Shown piece by piece: positions 11,805 to 21,063 of a DNA stretch of 64,000 nucleotides. Each line of letters begins with the position of its first letter. Position 1 is the first letter of the stretch. Below the pieces are notes generated by a model. The model ran no database searches. It had not been told where the DNA came from and saw only the letters and a program-made list of their open reading frames with translations. The translations under genes and the position numbers were made by a program. Source of the stretch: Scolanthus callimorphus (lineage: Eukaryota > Cnidaria > Anthozoa > Actiniaria > Edwardsiidae); assembly GCA_033964015.1 (NCBI GenBank), contig CM066919.1, forward strand, positions 26,804,204-26,868,203. Reading direction: 5' to 3'.

Positions 11805-12526
11805 AGGGGAACAAGATACCTTAACTTGCATAAAAATTGACATTTTGGTGAATTCCTTTGCCAGACTTTGTGAGACTGAGTCTGTGGAAAGTTGGTCCAA
11901 TATGTAATGTATGGCACCAGAAACCTATAAATAGGTTTCTGATGGCACTTAAGTTGTGCACTAAAAAGAATTTAAACTGGTAACAACGAAAGAGCAGGGC
12001 AAAAAGTCAGCACTTTTTGGCTAAAATAAAACATTTCTTCTTTTTATCTGTTTTTGAAATGTTTTAATTGGAAATGAACTAAAACTAGTCAAGATGTAAA
12101 ATTTAGCTGCAATACGTCCCAATTCGTTGAGTTTTTTTGAAAATTTACAGGTTCAAGAAAATCCCCAGACCCCCAGCCGCGTTTAAAGATGCGAAATTTT
12201 TATCGGCAAGTAAGCTAAAATTTGAAGCAAGATAGTTACCTCTTAGGTGTCTTCTATGTAAACCAAGCAACAATGGTTTTATCAATATCACACTTGTTGG
12301 TACCTTTTAGGGGTCAAAATCAACTAAGCCGCGCCCTTGTTGGTTGCCTTTTAGGGGTAAATCGAAAGTTCCTGACGGGCACCCCCGCCCAAAAAATAGG
12401 GGATTCACCCGGGGTAAAAACAGGAAAAGCAATAAAGATGTGCACTTATTATAATAATCTAATTATTAATAACTGGAAAAGCAATCAAATCAGTTTGGTC
12501 ACTCTTATTCTAAAGCCACTCTGTTG
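11805..12526. other. repeat-derived intergenic DNA
   Basis: Includes a copy of the family containing TTTTAGGGGTAAATCGAAAG and CACCCCCGCCCAAAAAATAG (near 12300-12410), also seen at 5040, 14640 and 33500. No host gene recognised. Confidence 0.4.
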
Positions 12527-13500
12527 CTAATAATAGAGGTCCACTAAGTCAAAGTCAGAGAAAAACAGCCTGACCCAGCAGTCCCCTCTATCAAGTGCCC
12601 CGAGGATTATATGCATCACATAGACGAGGGCTTCAGTAGTGGACTTCAAGCCGACAGCAAACTGTAACGAGTTCAGCTGGTGCCGCATTTGATGGAATAG
12701 TGGCGCTGAAGCGTAAACCCTTCCAGCACCTTGGCCATCTGTGATGTCAAAGCAATCGGCCGCAGATTGTCTTCGACTACTTTAGGGCGGAGGCACTTGG
12801 GGATGAGGGAGATCTGCTTTAAGCCGGGGAAATACGAGGCACAAAATCCCTCAACTTGTCGCGCGACATTGCTGCGTTGCAAGTCTAATGTTTGTTGCTC
12901 GTTTTTCATCAAATTCACAACTTGTCGCGCAACATTTTGTTTTGATGATCACACATGCGAGACCAAGGCGAATTTTGGCCCCTTAGCACTTCATTTCTAT
13001 TGACCAACCAACTTGAATCGTAGGCAAAATGTTGCGCGACAAGTTGTGCGTTTGATGAAAAACGAGCAACAAAGGCAGAATTTGTGTCTCAAAGTAGACC
13101 CGCGCTCTACTTCGCGCAACAAGTTTTCACAACCTGCAACAAATGTATTTGTTGCGCGACAAGTTGTGGCGCGAGATGAAAAACGCGCAACATCGATCAT
13201 CAACTTGCAACGCAACAATGTTGCGCGACAAGTTGAGGGATTTTGTGCCTCGTATTTCCCCGGCTTTAGTGGGGCAGGTACGTATCCTTGAATGAGCGAC
13301 GCGTCGTATAGATCGCAAACCACGGGAGCTAGTTCGAATGCGAAAGTATTCCAGATGACTTGTTGGATTTCACCTGGCGTAAGGCCTGGTACGCACATCG
13401 ACCATCAATCAGAAGCACGTCAGGAACTTGGTAGAAGAATACAGGTGCTTGAGGTGGAAGTGGATCAAAGTCCCAGTGCGCAGTCAAGCTACCAAGAAAA
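12527..13500 (-). pseudogene. LINE reverse-transcriptase fragment interrupted by a TIR element
   Basis: Read on the minus strand from 13500 to 12527 there is a broken reverse-transcriptase. First come GLTPGEIQQVIWNTF and ELAPVVCDLYDASLIQGYVP. A 440-bp insertion follows. Then come KQISLIPKCLRPKVVEDNLR and PIALTSQMAKVLEGF, and after a frameshift QFAVGLKSTTEALVYVMHII, ALDRGDCWVRLFFSDFDL. The order matches the fingers and palm of non-LTR retrotransposon reverse transcriptases, including the start of the motif around the first catalytic Asp. Frameshifts and the insertion show it is dead. Confidence 0.8.
12825..13264. mobile_element. 440-bp TIR element nested in the LINE fragment
   Basis: Arms of about 65 bp start GCCGGGGAAATACGAGGCAC and are inverted at the other end. 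The interior carries the near-palindromic motif TTGCGCGACAAGTTG several times in both orientations. Removing it rejoins the reverse-transcriptase frame around YVPAPLK and KQISLIPK. Flanking CTTTA/TTTAG look like a short, imperfect target duplication. Confidence 0.8.
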
Positions 13501-13510
13501 TTGTTAATCT

Positions 13511-13647
13511 GGGGCCGGTCCCTAAAAGGTCAGTTAAGAGATATCTGTAGATAACGCTTATCCAACGGATAAATCCTGAACAAATCCTATACAACAGATA
13601 ACTTTTATCCATGGATAACTTTATCCAACCTTTCAGGAACCGGCCCC
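13511..13647. mobile_element. 137-bp MITE, GGGGCCGGTTCC family, copy 2
   Basis: Second copy of the element at 11671-11804, same orientation and internal order, with a few substitutions and an AAGAGATATC variant near the left end. Confidence 0.85.
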
Positions 13648-13689
13648 TGGAGGCTAGTTCAGCAGTCGCGTGACGTCCCACTGTCCCCG

Positions 13690-14310
13690 GTTAGACTGTT
13701 CCCCATGAAACAAGGATTTCAATATACAACTCCCTATACAGCCATATCTTGATTACTGTAGTGCTGTATGGGGGACATGCGGCAAAGGGATGTCTAAGGC
13801 CTAGTACATACGCCGCTCTTATCATGAGCCGATCCTAATGCAAAATCTCAATAAAACAATATTTTTTGACCATCTCTCGTCTGCTTGTAGCCTAAACTAT
13901 TCTAAATCAAACCGGGAATGTAGAATTGATTTCAACGCCGCGAGTTTCGAGTATTTCATGGTAACAGGTTGGCACGGCTCATGATAAGAGCGGCGTATGT
14001 ACTAAGCCTAACACCCTCCAGATACTTCAAAACAGGGCAGCCAGGTTTTGACCTTCTCAACATGATACACAGTCGAGGGATCTACTCCCGGGGGGACTCC
14101 CATATTTTTTGGTGGGGGATGATTAGGGGTTAAAATCACGGGTTTTAGTTTATTTTAGTGGTTACCACCTTGATCTGCAATAAAATGTAAGGGAGATTGG
14201 TATTGTTTAGGCCCTGACTTCAGCCATGTGGAATGGCCTCAATGAGGAGATACAAAACCAAATTAATCTGCCTTCTTTTAAATCTGCCCTGTCTCAACAC
14301 TGTAAATAGT
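13690..14310 (+). pseudogene. LINE ORF2 C-terminal fragment with nested MITE
   Basis: Plus-strand remnants in order: ISIYNSLYSH, then after a frameshift YLDYCSAVWGTCGKGMS, then (beyond the MITE at 13798-14008) NTLQILQNRAARF, and finally MWNGLNEEIQNQINLPSFKS before a stop near 14310. The YxDYCSxVW, LQxLQNRAAR and WNxL...FKS segments are the usual C-terminal landmarks of non-LTR retrotransposon reverse transcriptases. Frameshifts and the insertion make it non-functional. It lies opposite in strand to the reverse-transcriptase piece upstream, so these are separate insertions or a rearranged one. Confidence 0.7.
13798..14008. mobile_element. 211-bp Harbinger-like MITE with TAA duplication
   Basis: Inverted ends of about 33 bp begin GGCCTAGTACATACGCCG (right end GGCTTAGTACATACGCCG in inverse). 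TAA flanks both sides (13795-13797 and 14009-14011), and deleting one TAA plus the element restores the reverse-transcriptase reading KGMSNTLQ. A 3-bp TWA duplication with GG-starting ends is typical of PIF/Harbinger derivatives. Confidence 0.85.
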
Positions 14311-15059
14311 TAGATTTTAGTATTAAATAGTTGTTAGTTTATAGTATAGTGTATAGTATTTGAATGTCTAATGTACTTGTATTTTTGATATAATCGGCTC
14401 ACTGGAAGAGCATTTTAATGAAGTGACACCGAAATAAAGTTTTATAAAATAACACGACCGCAAACCTTCAAGAAAGTCCGAGTACTTGTTCAAGACGATA
14501 AAATTAGTCAACATCAAAGGCAGCATCTCAATCATAGACGGAAATTTCTTGATGGGTCCCAAAAGGACGTGGTAAAAATATTTTTTAGGGTAAAAATAAA
14601 CGTCCTTTTGGGTATCTTTTAGGGTTGAAAGTGAAAATTCCCGACGATCATCCCCAACCAAAACATATGGGAGCCCCCCCCCCCCCCCCCCCCCCCGCAG
14701 CTTGTTTTAGCCTTTGTTGTTCGCAGCACTTAAAACTCTTTTTACACTGTTTGTAAGAATGATTTTTATTGTAGCACCAGGCCGGCAAAACCCTGAATGT
14801 TTCTAACTTCCAAGAATGATCATTTCACGGTATATCTTTGGCAATGAAAATTGCCTGGGAGAACATTTTCTGATGTTTACGGAATTAAATTTTCAAATCC
14901 CGTACAAAGTCTATATTGAAAGCGGAAAATCGCGAAAAAAATTCGAAACTGAAATGCTCAAGTGCTAGATATTTATTTATAACTGGCTAGCGACATACAA
15001 ATCAAGTCTGTGAATCAAACCATGGCTCCTGGGTCAGAGAGAATTGAAGTGTTTCTGTT
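14311..15059. other. repeat-rich intergenic DNA with poly-C tract
   Basis: Includes an inverted pair of phrases around CCAAAAGGACG and CGTCCTTTTGGG (14540-14612) and a run of about 24 C near 14673-14696. No host gene recognised. Confidence 0.4.
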
Positions 15060-15783
15060 GTAGTCTAGTCGCCAGAGGGGGTTCACGTGCACCCCCCGGA
15101 ACATTTATGGGGACATATATTTTTAGAACCCTTAGGGTGTCTAGAATCTGGTTTGAGGTGTCCCCAGCCCGAAAAAGTGTCCCAACGGCCATTTTTTGGC
15201 CTGATTTTTTTATTTTTATTATATTCTTTAGTTATTTAATGAGATTCAATGAGGCAATTTTATAGACTGTAGCACTGTTCAGAAAAGCATTCCAGTCTTA
15301 CCACTTATGCTGTTATAGTGCCATTAATAGACTGAACACATATGTACAATTTACATTCCCGTATACATGTTATCTTCCTTACTGATAGATATTTTCTAAG
15401 ACTCTGTCAGCCTTTGTATTTCTATTAGCAGATTAGGAAATACAAAAACGATATGCGTATGTAACGGGAAAAGGCTGAGACAGCAATTTAACTAGTCTAC
15501 ATGTGATCAGAGTATTCCCAAGATCGTAAAAGTATAGTTTTAGAATCTAAAGAGCTTTTTTATACAGTGCTACAATCTATAAAATTGGCTCATTGAATCT
15601 CATTTAAAAATAACAAAAGAATATGATTAAAAACAAAAACCGGCCCAAAAAAGGGCCGTGGGACACTTTTTCGGGTTGGGGACACCTCAAACCAGATTCT
15701 AGACACCCTAAGGGTTCTAAAAAAATATGTCCCCATAAATGTTCCGGGGGGTGCACGTGAACCCCCTCTGGCGACTAGACTAC
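15060..15783. mobile_element. 724-bp foldback element
   Basis: Arms of about 230 bp are inverted copies, starting GTAGTCTAGTCGCCAGAGGG and continuing through the stretches around 15150-15280 and 15560-15700. The spacer is about 260 bp. No open frame of note. Arm identity is high but not perfect. Confidence 0.9.
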
Positions 15784-17247
15784 ACTATAGAATCACTTCT
15801 GGCTCGGAAGGCAAAGTGCCGACAAACTCATGAATAACATTTAAAATAAGAAAAGTCGGCGTAACAACGTAGGTTTTAGTTGTATTTTAGTACAATATTT
15901 CGGCTGGCCAAACCAGCCTTCTTCAGGTACTGTGAATACATAATGGCATAATAGGCTTATATATAAGGTGAAACGTGATACAATAAAAGTAATAATAATA
16001 ATATTTATTGACCTTATATCCAATAACTAGATACATCGGTTAATCATACATGTTATTAATTTACAATAATAATAATAAAACTTATTCAGAGACGTCCAAC
16101 AAGTTGACTTTGTTAAGCAATTCACTAAAATATCTTGCAGACAATTTAACGGCCAAATCATCTTTCATTGCTAAACTAGTAGTATCTAGTGCTCGGAGGC
16201 AGGAAGCTACTCTTTCTAGAATGGGATTTGTTTCCTAGTGTTTAAAATTTAAAATACACTATTAAGGTAATTCCCCTGAAATAAAACTTGTCGTAGAATT
16301 TTTTTCTTAATTTGTCTATTTACTATTTAGTATATAAGGAATGAAAATATGAAATAAAAAGAGGGGGTGCCCATGCTCGTTTAGAAACTGTGATGGCGCA
16401 AACATACCCCATTTTTAGTGCCTGAGGGCTATTTTGTGAAGGAATACGTGAAACAAGAAAATTGTGATAAAACGCTCACTAATGAAGCAATCCCGTTCGC
16501 TTGCAAGTTTGAACAGAACTGTTGGATGCTTCACTACCTAGGACGAACATTAGCTTGTTTAATTTTATATGTTTGTTGACGCTACTCTTGAAAATGTGCA
16601 AAAATGTGCGCACCGCTCGTGATAATTTTGTGTCTCGTTTTGGGGCTTTTTATGACGATAGCTCAAAAACTTGTCGTAGAAATTTCTTTAAACTTTTTTT
16701 ATAACGGGGGAATGAAAGTCTTATCAAAATGGTAAAATAAAAAATGGGGGTGCCCAATCTTGTTTTCGCGCAATATCCCAAAAAGGGACTTTTTCTTGGT
16801 GTTTCTAGCTCAAATAGTGATATTTAGCTTGCGCGCGCGCGCTCGATTGCGTCATTTTCGAACGAATTGATCGCGCGTCCATGCGCAGAACTGCGTGCGC
16901 CGTGCAAAACAGGGAAATAACCTTAATGCACCTATCAATGTTAAGCCCATGGGGGCTTGACAGGCCTTCTTGCCCCATGGTGTGGACTTTGACCTTCAAG
17001 GCTCACCCTAGGGTGGGGACGTATGCTCAATCCAGATAGAGAGATAATTGGGCACTATAGAAATTCTCTGCATGTTCAAGATGGCATTCAGATGAAAAGG
17101 TATACATGCATGTATAGTGAATGCATAAATCCAGATGTATTATCAAGAAAAATTCATCCAACCTGATTAATGATGTGTATATTGCCATTATTTGTAAAAG
17201 CTCTGCTTCTTTTTTGTAAAGTTTTAATTTTGAATGAAAAGATGAAT
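15784..17247. other. intergenic DNA with retroelement debris
   Basis: Contains the hammerhead-like core at 15898-15926, an AAT microsatellite near 15990 and 16066, and a GCGCGCGCGC run near 16830. No host coding sequence recognised. Confidence 0.4.
15898..15926 (-). ncRNA. hammerhead-ribozyme-like core (candidate)
   Basis: On the minus strand: CTGAAGA, then a hairpin GGCTGG-TTTGG-CCAGCC, then GAAA. This fits the CUGANGA / stem II / GAAA core of hammerhead ribozymes. Stem III and the cleavage-site UH could not be placed with certainty, so activity is unproven. The same block recurs at 26535-26563. Confidence 0.45.
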
Positions 17248-17426
17248 GTGTGGTTCCAGAAATTATCCATACCCCCCTACGGAAGGGATTGGAAATTCCA
17301 GAGGGGTGGGGGGAGGGTCAATTTACCTGATCTTTTCCATACTAAACTGTATTTTTCTTTGGGTGGAGGGGTCACTTTTCAACACCCTTCCGTGGAGGGG
17401 GTATGGATATTTTTTTGGAACCACAC
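17248..17426. mobile_element. GTGTGGTTCC MITE, copy 1
   Basis: Inverted ends GTGTGGTTCCAGAAATTATC and the inverse of GGATATTTTTTTGGAACCAC, flanked by AAT on both sides. The interior is G-rich, with CAATTTACCTGATC. Part of a local four-copy cluster. Confidence 0.85.
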
Positions 17427-17517
17427 AATAATGACGTATTATTATAGGAGTAGTTCTCAATGAAAGTGTTTAATAAGTGATAGAGGTAAGGAATATGTAG
17501 ATTTATTGTGTGGTTCC

Positions 17518-17590
17518 AGAAAATATCCATACCCCCTCCACGAAAGGGTGTTGAAAAGTGATCCCCAACCCCTCTGGAATTTCAACTTGA
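17518..17590. mobile_element. GTGTGGTTCC MITE, truncated copy 2
   Basis: Has the left end GTGTGGTTCCAGAAAATATC and an inverted subterminal block. The copy ends before the distal terminus, just upstream of copy 3. Confidence 0.7.
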
Positions 17591-17595
17591 GGAAT

Positions 17596-17784
17596 GTGTG
17601 GTTCCAGAAATTATCCATACCCCACCCCCCCCCCCCCCCCCCCCCCCCTATGGAAGGGCATTGGAAATTCCAGGGGATGGGGGGTCAATTTACCTGATCA
17701 TTTCCATACAAATACTGTGGGGTGGGGGGGTCACTTTCCAACACCCTTCCGTGGAGGGGATATGGATTTTTTCTGGAACCACAC
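17596..17784. mobile_element. GTGTGGTTCC MITE, copy 3
   Basis: A full-length copy with a C run of about 24 near 17625-17648 that is absent from the other copies. Same ends and AAT/ATT flanks. Confidence 0.85.
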
Positions 17785-18014
17785 ATTGTGTAAATAGTGT
17801 ACATACTGTAAATATTGTTAATAGGCTCTTTTCTATCAACATCCGCTGTAAATTTAATCGTTGTTTGATATAAATGTCATTATTATTATTAGTATTATCA
17901 TTGACAAGTACTAATGCTGTTCAATTTGAGGTTATAACCATTTTGTGACACCAGCGTTTTATTAAACCCCGTGTATTTTAATACAACAGGGTCCAGGAAA
18001 AGTAAATGTGCAAT

Positions 18015-18185
18015 GTGTGGTTCCAGAAATTATCCATACTCCCCCTACGGAAGGGATTGGAAATTCTGGCGGGGTGGGGGTCAATTTACCTGATCTTTTC
18101 CATACAAATACTGTATTTTTCTTTGGAAATTCCAGAGGGGTGGAGGGGTCACTTTTCAACATATGGATATTTTTTGGAACTACAC
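18015..18185. mobile_element. GTGTGGTTCC MITE, copy 4
   Basis: Same ends and interior, with a short internal deletion before the right terminus (GGATATTTTTTGGAACTACAC). Flanked by AAT. Confidence 0.85.
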
Positions 18186-18568
18186 AATTATTATGTACAA
18201 TAAAGGAGAGTTGTTGTGTGAAATATTTTTCCTGGGGCTTAACATTGATAGGTGCATAAATTGTATACACAATTTCGAATATGACTGATCAGTGTTATAA
18301 TATATCTTAATTAGTTCAGTTGTATCTGACCTGAAGGCTGCCATGGCCAGTAGCTGTTGCAGAAATGTTTATAGAGTTGTTTGAGCCAAGCACAGTGATT
18401 TGATTTCTAAACATGTGCTTCTCGGTAGTTAATTACTTAACTAATATCCAACTAAACTTAATATAAGTATGTTTCAGGAATTAGGTCCCAGGTTGTAAAT
18501 TCTAAAGCAGGATTTTTCATTGCAGTACCTTGGATTTGGATTCTGGTGTTGGTTGAATAATATTCTAG

Positions 18569-19375
18569 CCGGCAGGTCCAAAATGCAGACTGAAAAATGC
18601 AGACCGGAAAATGCAGACCAGAAAATGCAGACTGGAAAATGCAAATAGATTGTCACTGGCCCGACAAGGCCGATAGATTTTTACATCCTCGATAGATTTT
18701 CATATCCCGACATAATGTTTTGAAGTAGACGGCTGTTCAAAAAGAGTAGCAGAGGCTGCAAAGAAAAACCGACATGCAATTTCGTAGCTTCAAAGCAACA
18801 AGAGTTTCGTCGCCAAGCCAATTCTGACACAGACTCAAGGATTCCAGTTTTATTTTATTTTAGCAAACAATGCCTGAGGTGAGCTTCAGGCTTATGTGGT
18901 TCGAACCTTTCTCACATTGGGCAAAAAGTAGCCGCCGGTCGCCGGCTTCTTATGTTTTGACAGCTCTGCTGTATACCCGACAGATATTTTGTATCAAAAG
19001 CATACCTAAACACCTAAAACATATTGAATCGTAGTTGTAAAATGCTAAAATAGCGCTAAAAGCATCAAATCGTTTCTTTTCTATGGAAATTCCTGAAATG
19101 TGTGTGTAAGATCGGAGATGAAAATGAAACCCCCTTGAGATGTAAAAGATAAAAACCGCGTATAGTAACGGCATCCTTGAGGCATCCTGACAGTTCAAAA
19201 TTCTTTAATTGCATATTTCACCTTTTACGGCAGATTGGCAATGTTGTAATATAATTTATGTGCTAGCCATACCGTCAAACAATGACATAAAACTGTTCTT
19301 TTGTGCTTTCAGAGAGAAGAGACCTGGTCTGCATTTTCCGGTCTGCATTTTTCAGTCTGCATTTTGGACCTGCCG
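18569..19375. mobile_element. 807-bp element with 9-bp target duplication (Mutator-like)
   Basis: ATATTCTAG occurs at 18560-18568 and 19376-19384, directly outside inverted ends CGGCAGGTCCAAAATGCAGA. The ends consist of short tandem units (AATGCAGAC plus CGGAA or TGAAA). A 9-bp duplication is typical of Mutator-like elements. No transposase frame is present, so it is non-autonomous. Confidence 0.85.
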
Positions 19376-19384
19376 ATATTCTAG

Positions 19385-20394
19385 CTGTGTAGCCATTTTC
19401 CCATTTTGATTCAGTTCCAATAAATATCAGCCACATGATAGCTTCATAACAGACTTGACCATGCCAATCGCTAGAATCGCATTCGAGTTGTACTTCCGTT
19501 CCAAGCTCGCCACATATTAGATCACAAGACGATGTCGATAGATCAAAAACTCACATTTCGTAAACTGTTGGACTTCTAGTTCCGTTCCAAACTTGTCCCC
19601 AAATCGTGAAACTAAGCGAATTTCCGAGCGAATTCATCCCAACAAACTACTGAAAAACATCCACATAGATCGATAGATCAAAACCCCACGTTTCGTAAAC
19701 TGTTTGAGTATGGAAAGGACTTTGGAAGCCGGAAGCAATTAGTAGCCGTCTTCGCATGTTGCAAATGCCTACGAAGGAATCTATAAGGGTGCATCGCCAC
19801 CCAAAATCGAAATCGCCTCCCGAAAATATGAACGTCGTGCGCATGCGCGTGCCACAGGTAACCACAGGTAACCCACGCCGAATTTTCACGGAAAGAGATT
19901 CCGTTGCAAAAATGCATACCAACGTGCAAAGGAACGTGCAAAGCAGCAAGATTAGACTTGCTCTCCGCTCGCTGCGCTCGCTCCGAGCAAATAGAGAAAT
20001 AATGACCTTTTAGCAAAATGATAAATGATGATGATGACGTGTGTGAATAACAATAGCGCGAAAAGCTGCCGAAAGAACTCTTGCCCTTTCGCGTGGTCCG
20101 AATTTTGCCGATTTTTTTCCTTTGATTCTAGACGGTGTTAGGGACAATATTAAGAAGAAAACCGTTCTGTTGCAATTTGTTACAGGTTGTGTTATAAGTT
20201 GACAACTTTGGCACTCCAACCGGTTTTATAACCAAATAAGGAAGCCGATCCGAACCGAAATGCGAATAAGCGAATGGTAGCGCCATTCCACTTAACATTC
20301 ACTCGGTATTTCATCCCAACCGGATTGGACGCTGATCAAACCAACCGGTTCTTCCTTGACCAATGGTAAGCTCCCTTGTCTGCCTGCATTCTCT
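19385..20394. other. intergenic DNA, no gene recognised
   Basis: Contains sequence repeated within itself (GATCAAAAACTCACATTTCG near 19541 and ATCAAAACCCCACGTTTCG near 19677) and a short ATG/ATGATG run near 20020. No conserved protein signal. Confidence 0.35.
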
Positions 20395-20440
20395 TACCCA
20401 GAGCTCCCCGGCTCTCAGACGAGCCGGGGAGCTCTGGGTA
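20395..20440. repeat. perfect 20-bp hairpin
   Basis: TACCCAGAGCTCCCCGGCTC is followed by a 6-nt loop and its exact inverse. Part of the arm (GGGGAGCTCTGGGTACGAG) recurs at about 36577, so it derives from a dispersed repeat. Confidence 0.85.
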
Positions 20441-20499
20441 CGTGTATTCAGCTCTGCTTGCGATGCACGACGGGAAATAAACGCCATCTGCTCTCTTTG

Positions 20500-20584
20500 C
20501 TTTCAGCTTGCATTTGTAGTGAAAGAACGAAGAGAGCTCAGTCTTTTATCCATTTTATTAACGAACTACTCGAAATATTTGCTG
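20500..20584 (+). other. possible 5' UTR exon of the SR gene
   Basis: A donor-like GCTG|GTAAGCAG at 20584/20585 lies 475 bp upstream of the acceptor that precedes the SR start codon (CCCTCTAG at about 21059). A non-coding first exon ending here would fit, but its 5' border is not visible. Confidence 0.3.
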
Positions 20585-21063
20585 GTAAGCAGGTATGCTA
20601 AGATCCTTAGAGTCAAATGCTGTCGAGAATTACTTGAAAGCAAGAAGGTTGACCAATACCTCGAGGTTTTATTTGTTATTCCTTCATGCTCAGAGATTCT
20701 TTGTCGAGTTCACTATCTAGCACGTAAAGTCTAAAGACGCGAAAAATTGGCAGCAACTTAGCGTTTATATCAGCACTTAACCGATAGTTTAAGTAGTAAC
20801 CGATATGGAAAGGTTTTAAGGTTTCTAATATATCCCTTGCAAGCAACTTTTTTTAGCAGGCGAGTACCGGCTACAAAACTTTTCGGTTTTCCACCTTGTT
20901 TGACCAGCAAACGAAGTCCTCGATAACAAACTACTAGTGAAACAGTAGGAAATACTTCGCAACAGACTCGATTTCTCTGCTAATGCTTGATTAAAGCAAC
21001 TATTCAAGCAGGTGAAGTGATTAACAGATCTTACCTTTTTGTTTTCGTTTGCCCTCTAGAAAA

